Positions 48,283-56,536 of a DNA stretch of 64,000 nucleotides are shown here, one piece after another. The position numbers were made by a program, and so were the translations under genes. Position 1 is the stretch's first letter. Every line of letters begins with the position of its first letter. Where the stretch lies: assembly GCF_947495845.1 (NCBI RefSeq), contig NZ_CANMAO010000011.1, positions 1 through 64,000 of the forward strand. Direction: 5' to 3'. This stretch comes from an uncultured Endozoicomonas sp. (lineage in GTDB: Bacteria; Pseudomonadota; Gammaproteobacteria; Pseudomonadales; Endozoicomonadaceae). A model generated the notes under the pieces. The model was not told the origin of the DNA, did not search any database, and saw nothing but the letters and a program-made list of their open reading frames with translations.

Positions 48283-48771
48283 TTAAGAAGAACCCGATGA
48301 CTTGCGCTCTCGCAGACGCTCGCGCATGGGTTTGTAGTTTGCCAGCTCAAAGCGATACCAGCCAATTTGCGGGTCTGGTTCAGCGCCCATCAAATGGCAA
48401 TAGAATCGAAGGAGTTTTTGGGAGGAAAGGGCGCTGTCTTTTAAAGCAGGAAGTGCATTTGGCTTGCCTCGCATGAATTTGATTTCAGGGATGTCGTAGA
48501 TCAGTCGCTCAGAAAACCAAATGAACGGTTCAAAACTGTTTTTCAGACCTTTGGCGGAATCATCCAGACGACGGTATATCACCATGATGATCGTATCGCC
48601 TTCTACTCGGTAGACAATTTCAAACCCGTTATATTCAAAACTGGCGCCCAGAAGAAGCGAGGTGCTGCCCATATAATAGGCGGATACTTCGTACCCAAAA
48701 TCCCGTAAGAACCGAGTGACTGGATCGTCTTCAGGATAGGGTTTCTTCTCTCTGGGTTCCGTTTTTTTCAT
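48283..48771 (-). CDS. Hypothetical protein, distant LcrR-like possibility
   Basis: 162 residues, soluble, charged ends (EPREKKPYPEDD; RERLRERKSSGSS). The middle reads STSLLLGASFEYNGFEIVYR, GLKNSFEPFIWF and SSQKLLRFYCHLMGAEPD. The order of these blocks reminds me of the LcrR/PcrR family of type III secretion regulators, but this is from memory and weak. It starts 3 bases after the stop of the zinc-ribbon gene, so the two are one operon. Confidence 0.5.
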   Translation of the reverse strand: MKKTEPREKKPYPEDDPVTRFLRDFGYEVSAYYMGSTSLLLGASFEYNGFEIVYRVEGDTIIMVIYRRLDDSAKGLKNSFEPFIWFSERLIYDIPEIKFMRGKPNALPALKDSALSSQKLLRFYCHLMGAEPDPQIGWYRFELANYKPMRERLRERKSSGSS

Positions 48772-48774
48772 TCA

Positions 48775-49023
48775 CTAACCAGCACTTTGAGCGGTGACAG
48801 CCATCGGTGAGTAAGCTTTTTTATCTCTTTGAGAAGTAGGGCACTGTTGGTTGCCATGGGAACAAAAGACACAACAGTCGCCCTGTTGAGGGGTGATCAG
48901 TTTTTGGCAATTTCTGCACTCATAAAGATAGACACAGGCATCCTGAGGCATGGTTTCGATCGCATGATGCATGCAGTCAGGGCAGGTGATGATGGATGTT
49001 GAAGGTGAATTGTTTGTACTCAT
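48775..49023 (-). CDS. Small zinc-ribbon protein (GDCCVFCS family)
   Basis: 82 residues. Two Cys pairs form a ribbon (CPDC near 15-18, CRNC near 36-39), followed by the signature GDCCVFCSHGNQQCPTSQ. Small proteins ending in this GDCCVxCSYGxxxCP motif are common, often next to metal or heavy-metal genes, and have no assigned function. AGGAGACT precedes the ATG. Probably cotranscribed with the 162-residue gene. Confidence 0.8.
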   Translation of the reverse strand: MSTNNSPSTSIITCPDCMHHAIETMPQDACVYLYECRNCQKLITPQQGDCCVFCSHGNQQCPTSQRDKKAYSPMAVTAQSAG

Positions 49024-49177
49024 TTACAGTCTCCTGGTGCTTCCTTGCACCGTTCATTTTCTTTTCATGTTGGGCATAGGAAAGAGTTATCGGCCTCCTT
49101 ACGGAATCTTTATTGCATGAATTAAGCCAGTGTGAATAAAAGATTAAAGAAGTTGTGTGACAGTTTACTGACAGCAT

Positions 49178-49207
49178 AAAAAAACCGGACGTTAAAGTCC
49201 GGTTTTT
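49178..49207 (-). terminator. Terminator after pta
   Basis: AAAAACCGGAC, loop GTTAAA, GTCCGGTTTTT; symmetric, so active on the minus strand after pta and possibly both ways. Confidence 0.88.
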
Positions 49208-49230
49208 AGGTTTTGCAGAACGGGTATAAA

Positions 49231-51321
49231 TTAATCGTTTTCAGCCTGAATTGCTGTCAGAGCGATGGTGTAAACAATGTCGTCAACCAGCGCGCCGCGG
49301 GAAAGGTCGTTTACAGGCTTGTTCAGACCCTGCAGCATTGGACCAACACTGATCACGTCGGCACTGCGCTGGACCGCTTTGTAAGTAGTGTTGCCAGTGT
49401 TCAGATCCGGGAAGATAAACACAGTGGCTCGGCCGGCAACCGTACTGCCTGGCGCTTTGCTCAGAGCTACGGATTCGACAGAAGCGGCGTCGTACTGCAG
49501 AGGTCCGTCGATCACCAAGTCAGGACGTTTAGCTCTAACAATCTCAGTGGCTTCACGAACTCTTTCTACATCGGCGCCAATACCGGAAGAACCTGTGCTG
49601 TAGCTGATCATGGCAACACGCGGCTCGATACCAAAGGCAACGGCAGAATCAGCACTCTGAATGGCAATATTAGCCAGCTGTTCAGCATCCGGATTTGGGT
49701 TTACGGCGCAATCACCGTATACCAGAACCTGATCAGGCAGCAGCATGAAGAAGATGGACGACACAAGGCCGCCAGCTTCTGGCTTGGTTTTAACCAGCTG
49801 GAATGCAGGGCGGATGGTGTTGGCGGTGGTATGAACGGCGCCAGATACAAGTCCATCGACTTCTTTCATAGCCAACATCATGGTGCCGAGCACCACAGTG
49901 TCTTCCAGCTGAGCTTCTGCCATGGGGGCAGTCAGGCCTTTGCCTTTACGCAGTTCAACCATCGGCTCAACATAACGACCACGAACACTTTCTGGCTCCA
50001 TGATCACCAAACCGTCTGGCAGCGTGATGCCATTGTCTTTCGCAACCTGTTCGATCACGGTGCGTTGTCCCAACAGAATGCACTGGGCAATACCACGCTC
50101 CTGACAGATCACAGCCGCCTGAATAGTCCGTGGTTCGTCACCTTCCGGCAGCACAATACGCTTGTTGGCTTTCTGTGCTCGTCTTACTAACTGATAGCGG
50201 AATGCTGGTGGAGACAGGCGACGCTCGGCCAGAGAAGAACACTGCTGCTTAAACCACTTGGTGTTCAGATTGGCTGCAATCGTGTCCATGACGGTTTCAA
50301 CACGAGCGGTGTCGTCAATGGGCAGTTCGTCATGGCGACGATCCAGCAATGTCGCTGTTTTGTAGGAATCACTTTCAGTGATCATCACTGGCAGGCCTGT
50401 GTTGATGGCTTTGCTGCACAGTTCCATGATCGCATCAGAAGGACGAATACCACTGGTCAGCAACAGGCCCGCCAACGGCACACCATTCAGAGCGGCCATG
50501 CAGGTGGCAAGAATAATGTCATCACGATCACCCGGAGTAATCAGCAGATTGCCCGGCTTCAAGTGGTGAATCATGTTGGTCGGTGTTCTGGCACTCAGCG
50601 TGTAGGACGTCACACGACGGGTTTCAATTTCACCGGCGTGCATCACTTCTGCTTTTAAGTGCTGGGCGATATCCAGCGTTCTTGGGGATGCCAGATTAGT
50701 ATCGAAAGGAATGTAACCAAGGGGCTGGAAAGACTTGCGGGCAAATTCTGGTAAGCTCTGGAAATGCCCTTCGGTATTCATGCGCTCAGCCACTTCAGGC
50801 GGAACTTTATTCAGAACATAACCAATGACATTAGGGTTTTTGATGCCACCAAAGCTATCAGCGGCAATTTCCAGTTTGTCGGCCAAATCGGCCATGGAAT
50901 CGCTGCCAGGCTCGGACACCAGAATGATTTCAGCATTGATGGTTTTGGCGATATTGCTGTTCAGGCGGTTGGCGTATGGCATGTCACGGGTTGGCACCAG
51001 ACCTTCCACCACCATAACGTCGCAATCTTCAGACGCTTGCTGGAACAGGGCAACGATTTCTTCCATCAGGACATCGCCCTTGTTGTCACCCAGCAGGTCT
51101 TCTGCTCGATGGGAAGAAATGGGTGTTGGTGGTTCGTGGTCCATGATGCGCTGAACCAGTTTGGTGGAGCGTTCCGGCCCGGTATCGCCAACATGGATTT
51201 GAGCGATTGGCTTAAAGAATTTGACTCGCAGGCCCAGACTGTCGAGGGCACGAACCAGTCCTAGAGTAACGGAAGTCAGGCCAGCACCGTAGCGGGTGGG
51301 AGCCAGAAAAAATGTGCGCAT
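49231..51321 (-). CDS. pta: Phosphate acetyltransferase
   Basis: 696 residues, the long proteobacterial form. The N-terminal dethiobiotin-synthetase-like domain (MRTFFLAPTRYGAGLTSVTL), a DRTGG domain (~220-330) and the C-terminal catalytic PTA domain (~370-690: RIVLPEGDEPRTIQAA, DGPLQYDAAS, FIFPDLNTGNTTYK) are in order. It interconverts acetyl-CoA and acetyl phosphate. AGAAGG precedes the ATG. With ackA upstream it forms the acetate overflow pathway; a strong hairpin separates the two genes. Confidence 0.97.
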   Translation of the reverse strand: MRTFFLAPTRYGAGLTSVTLGLVRALDSLGLRVKFFKPIAQIHVGDTGPERSTKLVQRIMDHEPPTPISSHRAEDLLGDNKGDVLMEEIVALFQQASEDCDVMVVEGLVPTRDMPYANRLNSNIAKTINAEIILVSEPGSDSMADLADKLEIAADSFGGIKNPNVIGYVLNKVPPEVAERMNTEGHFQSLPEFARKSFQPLGYIPFDTNLASPRTLDIAQHLKAEVMHAGEIETRRVTSYTLSARTPTNMIHHLKPGNLLITPGDRDDIILATCMAALNGVPLAGLLLTSGIRPSDAIMELCSKAINTGLPVMITESDSYKTATLLDRRHDELPIDDTARVETVMDTIAANLNTKWFKQQCSSLAERRLSPPAFRYQLVRRAQKANKRIVLPEGDEPRTIQAAVICQERGIAQCILLGQRTVIEQVAKDNGITLPDGLVIMEPESVRGRYVEPMVELRKGKGLTAPMAEAQLEDTVVLGTMMLAMKEVDGLVSGAVHTTANTIRPAFQLVKTKPEAGGLVSSIFFMLLPDQVLVYGDCAVNPNPDAEQLANIAIQSADSAVAFGIEPRVAMISYSTGSSGIGADVERVREATEIVRAKRPDLVIDGPLQYDAASVESVALSKAPGSTVAGRATVFIFPDLNTGNTTYKAVQRSADVISVGPMLQGLNKPVNDLSRGALVDDIVYTIALTAIQAEND

Positions 51322-51338
51322 TAGAAAATCCTTCTCAT

Positions 51339-51375
51339 AAAAGAACAGGAGGTTAAAATAACCTCCTGTTCTTTT
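51339..51375 (-). terminator. Hairpin between ackA and pta
   Basis: A perfect 17-bp stem (AAAAGAACAGGAGGTTA with its complement) and a 3-base loop, 18 bases before pta. On the minus strand TTTT ends the stem. It could be a terminator giving less pta than ackA, or an mRNA-stability hairpin. Confidence 0.75.
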
Positions 51376-51398
51376 AGATCATCAAACTACAGAAAAGT

Positions 51399-52589
51399 TT
51401 AGTCGGCAATCAGCGTTTCAGTATCGCGGGCAATCATCAGTTCTTCGTTAGTAGCGACAACCATAGCAACGGTAGCGCCTTCTTTAGTGATGACGCCGCT
51501 CTTGCCACGGAAAGTCTCTTCGTTGGCTTTCTCGTCGATATCGAAACCAAAAATAGACAGACGATTCAAAACGTTCTTACGGATGACGCTGGAGTTTTCA
51601 CCGATACCACCGGTGAACACCAGCGCGTCGATGCGACCCATTTCAGCAGCGAAGCCAGCCAGTTTCTTGGCCAGAACGTTGCAAAAAACGTCCAGAGTCA
51701 GCTGAGCACGTTCGTTGCCTTCAGCAGCAGCGTCTTCGATCACGCGGCAGTCGTTGTCCATTTCGGACAGACCCAGCAGGCCGGACTTCTTGTTCAGGAT
51801 ATCAGTGATTTCATCCAGAGAGTAACCCAGCTGCTTGTTCAGGAAGCTGAATACGTTCGGGTCGATGTCGCCGGAACGAGTACCCATGACCAGACCTTCC
51901 AGAGGCGTCAGACCCATAGTGGTGTCAACGGATTTGCCGTTCTTGATAGCACAGGCGCTGGCGCCGTTGCCCAGGTGAGCAACCAGAATTGCGCTGTTGT
52001 CGTAATCCAGACCCAGCATATCAGCAGCGGTTTTGCTCACATAGCGGTAGCTGGTACCGTGCATGCCGTAACGACGCAGGCCGTGCTCTTTGTACAGGCT
52101 GTAAGGCACAGCGTACAGGTAGCTTTCAGCAGGCATGGTCTGGTGGAAAGCGGTGTCAAAAACAGCAGATTGTGGCAGACCCGGGAAGTACTTCATGCAC
52201 GCCTTGATGCCCAGAATGTGAGCCGGGTTGTGCAGAGGTGCCAGATGGCTGCAGTCTTCGATGCCTTGCAGTACTTCGTCGGTGATCAGGGTAGAAGCGG
52301 TGAACTTCTCACCACCGTGAACGACACGATGACCAACGGCTTCAATAGAATCCATCAGGTTGTTGTCACGCAGAACGCCAACCAGTGCTTCGATGGCGCC
52401 TTCATGACCGGCAGCACCGAGTTGCAGAGTCTGCTTCTCACCATTGATTTTCCAAGTGATAAAAGCTTCATTGCCCACGAGGCGCTCGGCGATGCCGTTG
52501 ATGCTTTCCTCTTCGGTTTTCGGGTTGATAACTGCAAACTTCAGAGAAGAACTGCCACAGTTAATAACCAGAACGCTGTCTTTGCTCAT
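51399..52589 (-). CDS. ackA: Acetate kinase
   Basis: 396 residues from the ATG at 52589, giving the family start MSKDSVLVINCGSSSLKFAV; an ATG at 52652 would add 21 unsupported residues. GGAAAG lies 7 bases upstream. Conserved blocks include GHRVVHGGEKF, ESYLYAVPYSLYKEHGLRRY, HGTSYRYVS, VAHLGNGASACAI and VFTGGIGENSSVIR. It makes ATP and acetate from acetyl phosphate. First gene of the ackA-pta unit. Confidence 0.97.
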   Translation of the reverse strand: MSKDSVLVINCGSSSLKFAVINPKTEEESINGIAERLVGNEAFITWKINGEKQTLQLGAAGHEGAIEALVGVLRDNNLMDSIEAVGHRVVHGGEKFTASTLITDEVLQGIEDCSHLAPLHNPAHILGIKACMKYFPGLPQSAVFDTAFHQTMPAESYLYAVPYSLYKEHGLRRYGMHGTSYRYVSKTAADMLGLDYDNSAILVAHLGNGASACAIKNGKSVDTTMGLTPLEGLVMGTRSGDIDPNVFSFLNKQLGYSLDEITDILNKKSGLLGLSEMDNDCRVIEDAAAEGNERAQLTLDVFCNVLAKKLAGFAAEMGRIDALVFTGGIGENSSVIRKNVLNRLSIFGFDIDEKANEETFRGKSGVITKEGATVAMVVATNEELMIARDTETLIAD

Positions 52590-52880
52590 AGAAATGCTTT
52601 CCAGTGAATTCAGTGAAAAAGGTGTACTAATGAAATTGACCGCGCAGTTCACGATAAATTCCTGATGAATGGAATTATCAAACCCGCCATGTGCTACGGC
52701 CTGAACCGAACGCTATGAAGCGTCACGGCATTAAATAAAGAAACGGTATGGAAACCATTATAACCATTGACCTGCGTCATTGGACTGCGTATTGATGCGT
52801 ATATGCAGTATAGAGATGAGGTTGTTTGTTAACCAGTGTGAATAAAAAGGCGCACTATCAGTACGCCTCATGCCCATTCG

Positions 52881-53300
52881 TCAGAAGGGTTTTACGACAA
52901 CAAGAACGACAATACCCACCAGGAATAAAACAGGAATTTCATTGAATACCCGGAAAAATTTATGGCTGTGCGTGCTGGTGCCATTGGCCAACTGTTTCAT
53001 GTATCGGGCACACATATGGTGATAGCCCATAGTCAATACAACCAGCGTTAGCTTTGCGTGCATCCAGCCGGCGCTCATATAACCGGGAATATAATGCAGC
53101 AGCCAGAACCCAAGAACCAATGTGGCAATCATTGAGGGGGTGGCGATTCCCCGCATTAATTTTCGTTCCATGATAATGAAGCGGTCTTTGCTCACCTGAT
53201 CTTCGCTCATGGCGTGATAGACAAAGAGCCGTGGCAAATAGAACAACGCAGCAAACCAGCAGACCACGGCAATAATGTGAAACGCTTTAATCCATAGCAT
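52881..53300 (-). CDS. hemJ: Protoporphyrinogen oxidase HemJ
   Basis: 139 residues, four predicted membrane helices. MLWIKAFHIIAVVCWFAALF with His8, FYLPRLFVYH with Arg24 and GWMHAKLTL with Lys83 are the conserved HemJ residues. It oxidises protoporphyrinogen IX to protoporphyrin IX, the penultimate haem step, and is common where HemG and HemY are absent. Single gene between ackA and the ClC gene. Confidence 0.92.
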   Translation of the reverse strand: MLWIKAFHIIAVVCWFAALFYLPRLFVYHAMSEDQVSKDRFIIMERKLMRGIATPSMIATLVLGFWLLHYIPGYMSAGWMHAKLTLVVLTMGYHHMCARYMKQLANGTSTHSHKFFRVFNEIPVLFLVGIVVLVVVKPF

Positions 53301-53381
53301 AGAGGTGCCTTATTTATACGTTATTGATGAGCAGAGAGTAGCGAATATAGCTTCATTTGAATAGCGACTTACAGCCGTTAC

Positions 53382-54968
53382 TTACAATAGCTGCCTGATG
53401 CTTTTACGAGTAATGACACCACAGGGTTTAGTTTTGTCTTCTGCTTTTTGTTTGATGACCAACAACTGGTTAACTTTGTAATCATCCATCATCTTCAGCG
53501 CTTCATGGGCGGTTGATTGAATATCAATGCTGTGCGCTGGCGGATTGCTCAAAACATCACTGCTGCGATTATCTACCATCAAGCTGGCAACACCGACCCG
53601 ATTCAACAACTGTGCCATGGGTGATACTCGGATATTCAGTCCTTTTACCTGGAACTGCATGGCAAAAATCCCCTGCTGGCCGCAGAGTTGGCTGGAAGTC
53701 AGACAGGCAATCACGATGGATAACATCGCGGGCAAAATAATCTCAGAGCTTTGTGTCATTTCCAGCACGGTAACCAATGCCGCCAGCGGTGCCTGCAAAA
53801 CGGCGGCCATCATAGCAATCATGCCGATGACGGTATGAAAGGTAATTTGCGCGGTTGAAATATTGAAAAACTGGCTGGTAATCATCGTCATACAAGCACC
53901 GGTGGCTGCGCCCATCATCAATGAAGGGCCAATGACCCCGCCGGGTACCCCAAGCCCGACGACAACTGCCGTAATGACCAGCTTCGCCAGTAATAAAATA
54001 ACTAAAAAACTGATGGTGAACGTTTCACCATGAAGCAGTGACTGAATGGTGTCATAGCCAACACCCATGGTGGATGGAATCAGTACACCCATAATCCCCA
54101 TCAGTAAGCCTGCACAAAGCAGAGGTATCGTTAAACGTTGCTGTTTTTTCTTAATGGCAAACAGATTTACCCGAATAAACAAGGCCGCGAGTAAACCAAT
54201 AATAAGGGCGGTAATAACGGTCAGAAGAAGCTCCTCCATGGAGGCCAGAGGGATAACCGGAATCTGAAAGGCGGTGGTGGAACCATACACCGTCTGGGTG
54301 ACCACCGATGCCATCACGGCAGACGCCATGATCGGAATAAAGCTCTCCAGAGTGTATTCCTTCATCACCACTTCCATGGCAAAAATAACACCGGCCATGG
54401 GCGTGTTAAACAAGGCGGCAATGGCAGCAGCGGCACCGCATCCGGCAAGGACGCCGAGAGTATTGGCCGGTAACCGCAAAATTTGCCCGAGATAACTGCC
54501 TACGCCCGCACCAATATGAACCGCCGGCCCTTCTCGACCCACAGAAAAACCACTGATCAGGGCGATGAATCCCCCGAAAAATTGAATGATCGTATTGCGA
54601 ATCGGTAGCCAGCCCCGGCTCAGGGTCAGCCTTTCGATCACATGAGCAATACCGAAAGAACGCTGGTCCCCGGGGCATCGCTTAATCAGCAGACTTAACA
54701 GCACGGCACCAGCGATCGGCGCTAAAAAACGCAAATGAGCAGGAAGGGATTCATAACCACTTTCCACGGAAGAGATGGTTGAAAATATCTGCTCTGGTAT
54801 CAGAGAACGCTGAGAAAAAGCACCGGCCAGATAAAGCATCTGTTCAAAAACAGCGAGCAAGCCACCCGCCAAAAGGCCGGTGAACAACGCTATCAGCGTG
54901 AGCTGCGGTAATGCTTCTGATTGTGCCAGACGCATTCTGAGCTTGTGTATGGAAGGCTTAGTAGGCAT
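53382..54968 (-). CDS. ClC family chloride channel/transporter with CBS domain
   Basis: 528 residues with about 10-12 hydrophobic segments. The selectivity motif GREGPAVHIGAGVG is present with the gating Glu, as is GLGVPGGVIGPSLMMGAATG. The first ClC motif (GSGIP) is not recognisable; the site reads RSFGIAHVIE, so anion selectivity may differ from E. coli ClcA. The C-terminal ~80 residues look like a CBS region (TAHEALKMMDDYKVNQLLVI) with a truncated or single repeat. Exchanger or channel cannot be decided. Divergent from lrgA. Confidence 0.88.
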   Translation of the reverse strand: MPTKPSIHKLRMRLAQSEALPQLTLIALFTGLLAGGLLAVFEQMLYLAGAFSQRSLIPEQIFSTISSVESGYESLPAHLRFLAPIAGAVLLSLLIKRCPGDQRSFGIAHVIERLTLSRGWLPIRNTIIQFFGGFIALISGFSVGREGPAVHIGAGVGSYLGQILRLPANTLGVLAGCGAAAAIAALFNTPMAGVIFAMEVVMKEYTLESFIPIMASAVMASVVTQTVYGSTTAFQIPVIPLASMEELLLTVITALIIGLLAALFIRVNLFAIKKKQQRLTIPLLCAGLLMGIMGVLIPSTMGVGYDTIQSLLHGETFTISFLVILLLAKLVITAVVVGLGVPGGVIGPSLMMGAATGACMTMITSQFFNISTAQITFHTVIGMIAMMAAVLQAPLAALVTVLEMTQSSEIILPAMLSIVIACLTSSQLCGQQGIFAMQFQVKGLNIRVSPMAQLLNRVGVASLMVDNRSSDVLSNPPAHSIDIQSTAHEALKMMDDYKVNQLLVIKQKAEDKTKPCGVITRKSIRQLL

Positions 54969-55052
54969 GGACGGCTGATGCTGAAAACTAATAGGTCAAT
55001 AGACAGGCGTAGTCTATCGAATTATGGGAAACAGTGCTGCACTTGATGTAAA

Positions 55053-55469
55053 ATGCCCAGCTACCTTATTAACCTCTCAGTAAACGCTATGCCTTCAGGA
55101 ATTCTGCCGGGAATTGTTACCTTGTTGTTCTTCACGGTTGCCGGAGAAATTGTCAACGATCTGTTCGATTTGCCAGTGCCCGGATCTGTCATCGGTTTGA
55201 TTCTGCTCGTCGTTTATCTACAGGTGTCGGCTAACGAAAGCGAAGGGTTGGATAAAGTGAGTCAGTTCTGTATTCGTTATCTGGCGGTGCTGTTTATCCC
55301 CGGTTGTGTGGGTATCTTCTTTTTAAGTGACCTTCTTCTACAACAATGGTTGCCTATTACCCTTGCCATGCTGGTGGCAACGCCGGTCTCACTGGTGCTG
55401 ACGGCGTTATTGATGCAATGGTTGTTGAAGCGTTTTGAGAAAGCGTCTGAGGGCGAACATCATGGATGA
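55053..55469 (+). CDS. lrgA: CidA/LrgA family holin-like protein
   Basis: 138 residues, four hydrophobic helices. ILPGIVTLLFFTVAGEIVND, then PVPGSVIGLILLVVYLQ and FIPGCVGIFFLSDLLLQQ are typical. LrgA/CidA modulate murein hydrolase activity or transport small molecules (pyruvate, glycolate) with LrgB. The start at 55053 has a weak binding site; the ATG at 55089 is an alternative. It overlaps lrgB. Confidence 0.9.
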   Translation: MPSYLINLSVNAMPSGILPGIVTLLFFTVAGEIVNDLFDLPVPGSVIGLILLVVYLQVSANESEGLDKVSQFCIRYLAVLFIPGCVGIFFLSDLLLQQWLPITLAMLVATPVSLVLTALLMQWLLKRFEKASEGEHHG

Positions 55470-56190
55470 GTTGTTCATCGCTGCTCATGGTCTGGCTTTT
55501 CGACAACTGAATAACCCGGTAACGATTCTGCTGATTAACCTGGGTGCGTATCTTCTGGCAGAAAAGTTCTTTATTCGTATGGGGCGAAAAGGTTGGTTCC
55601 ATCCGCTTTTCAGCACCAGCCTGATTATCTTTCTGCTGCTTCGATTTACGCCGTTAGATTTTACGGCCTACAACGAGCACAGTGATTTACTGAAAATGCT
55701 GTTGGCGCCCTTCACCGTAGCGTTGGCCATACCGCTTTCACGACAGTTGAATACATTAAGGCAATTGGCGGGGCCTTTGGTGATTTCACTGGTTCTGGGC
55801 GGATTAATGGCCGTCACGCTGGGCATGGGTATGGCGCTGTTGTCTGGCGGTACAAAAGACGTTGTGGTGTCCATCTCGACCAAAGCGGTCACCACAGCGG
55901 TGGCTCTGGTGATGGGAGAACATTATGGCGCTATTATTCCGCTGGTGGCCGCAGTGGTGATTATTTCCGGTGTATTCGGTGGCATTGTCGGGCCGGCGTT
56001 ATGCAAAATGGCTGGGGTAACGGATCCAAGAGCCGTTGGTTTTGCCATGGGAGTGAATGCTCATGCCGGTGGTACCGCAAGAGCCTTTGAGCTGGATATC
56101 ACCATGGGTGTGTACGCCAGCCTTGGCATGTGTCTTTGTGCGATCTATATGCCTATCCTGGTGCCGTGGCTGATTAAATGGATGATTTAA
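55462..56190 (+). CDS. lrgB: LrgB family membrane protein
   Basis: 242 residues from the ATG at 55462, with GAGGG 8 bases upstream; it overlaps the lrgA stop by 8 bases. Multiple membrane segments and family blocks SISTKAVTTAVALVMGEHYG, SGVFGGIVGPALCKMAGVTD and GFAMGVNAHAGGTARAFELD. It acts with LrgA. An upstream in-frame ATG at 55435 is unlikely. Confidence 0.92.
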   Translation: MDELFIAAHGLAFRQLNNPVTILLINLGAYLLAEKFFIRMGRKGWFHPLFSTSLIIFLLLRFTPLDFTAYNEHSDLLKMLLAPFTVALAIPLSRQLNTLRQLAGPLVISLVLGGLMAVTLGMGMALLSGGTKDVVVSISTKAVTTAVALVMGEHYGAIIPLVAAVVIISGVFGGIVGPALCKMAGVTDPRAVGFAMGVNAHAGGTARAFELDITMGVYASLGMCLCAIYMPILVPWLIKWMI

Positions 56191-56194
56191 CAGT

Positions 56195-56410
56195 ATGTTT
56201 GAAAAAGAAGACCTGATTAAAGTCGCAAATCACACCATGCCCTTTGGGAAATACAGTGGTCGCCGGCTGATCGATTTGCCAGAGCCTTATTTACTCTGGT
56301 TTTCCGGGGAGGGAATGCCTCAGGGAGAGCTTGGGCGTTTGTTGGAACTTACCCTGGAAATCAAGATTAATGGGCTTGAAGATTTGATTAATCCTTTGAA
56401 AGGTACTTAG
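56195..56410 (+). CDS. DUF3820 family protein
   Basis: 71 residues. ANHTMPFGKYSGRRLIDLPE followed by PYLLWFSGEGMPQGELGRLL is the DUF3820 signature (GKYxGxxLxDLPxxYLxW). Function unknown; some members are annotated as quorum-sensing-regulated virulence factors. It starts 4 bases after the lrgB stop and is probably in that operon. Confidence 0.88.
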   Translation: MFEKEDLIKVANHTMPFGKYSGRRLIDLPEPYLLWFSGEGMPQGELGRLLELTLEIKINGLEDLINPLKGT

Positions 56411-56536
56411 CTTTAGTGCCTTTAAGTACAAATGAACCATTTTGATGTTGCTGAGTCTAAAACTCACCGCTGCAAGGCTTTCTTGGCCAACTACTTGTTG
56501 GCAGTTGAGTATCACAATATCAAAATAGGTTATTAA

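Noticed and set aside
56488..56501. A solo end of repeat A before the YopJ-like gene (GGCCAACTACTT)
   Set aside because: Only 12 bases match the terminus of copy 2 and nothing of the core is present; chance is possible.
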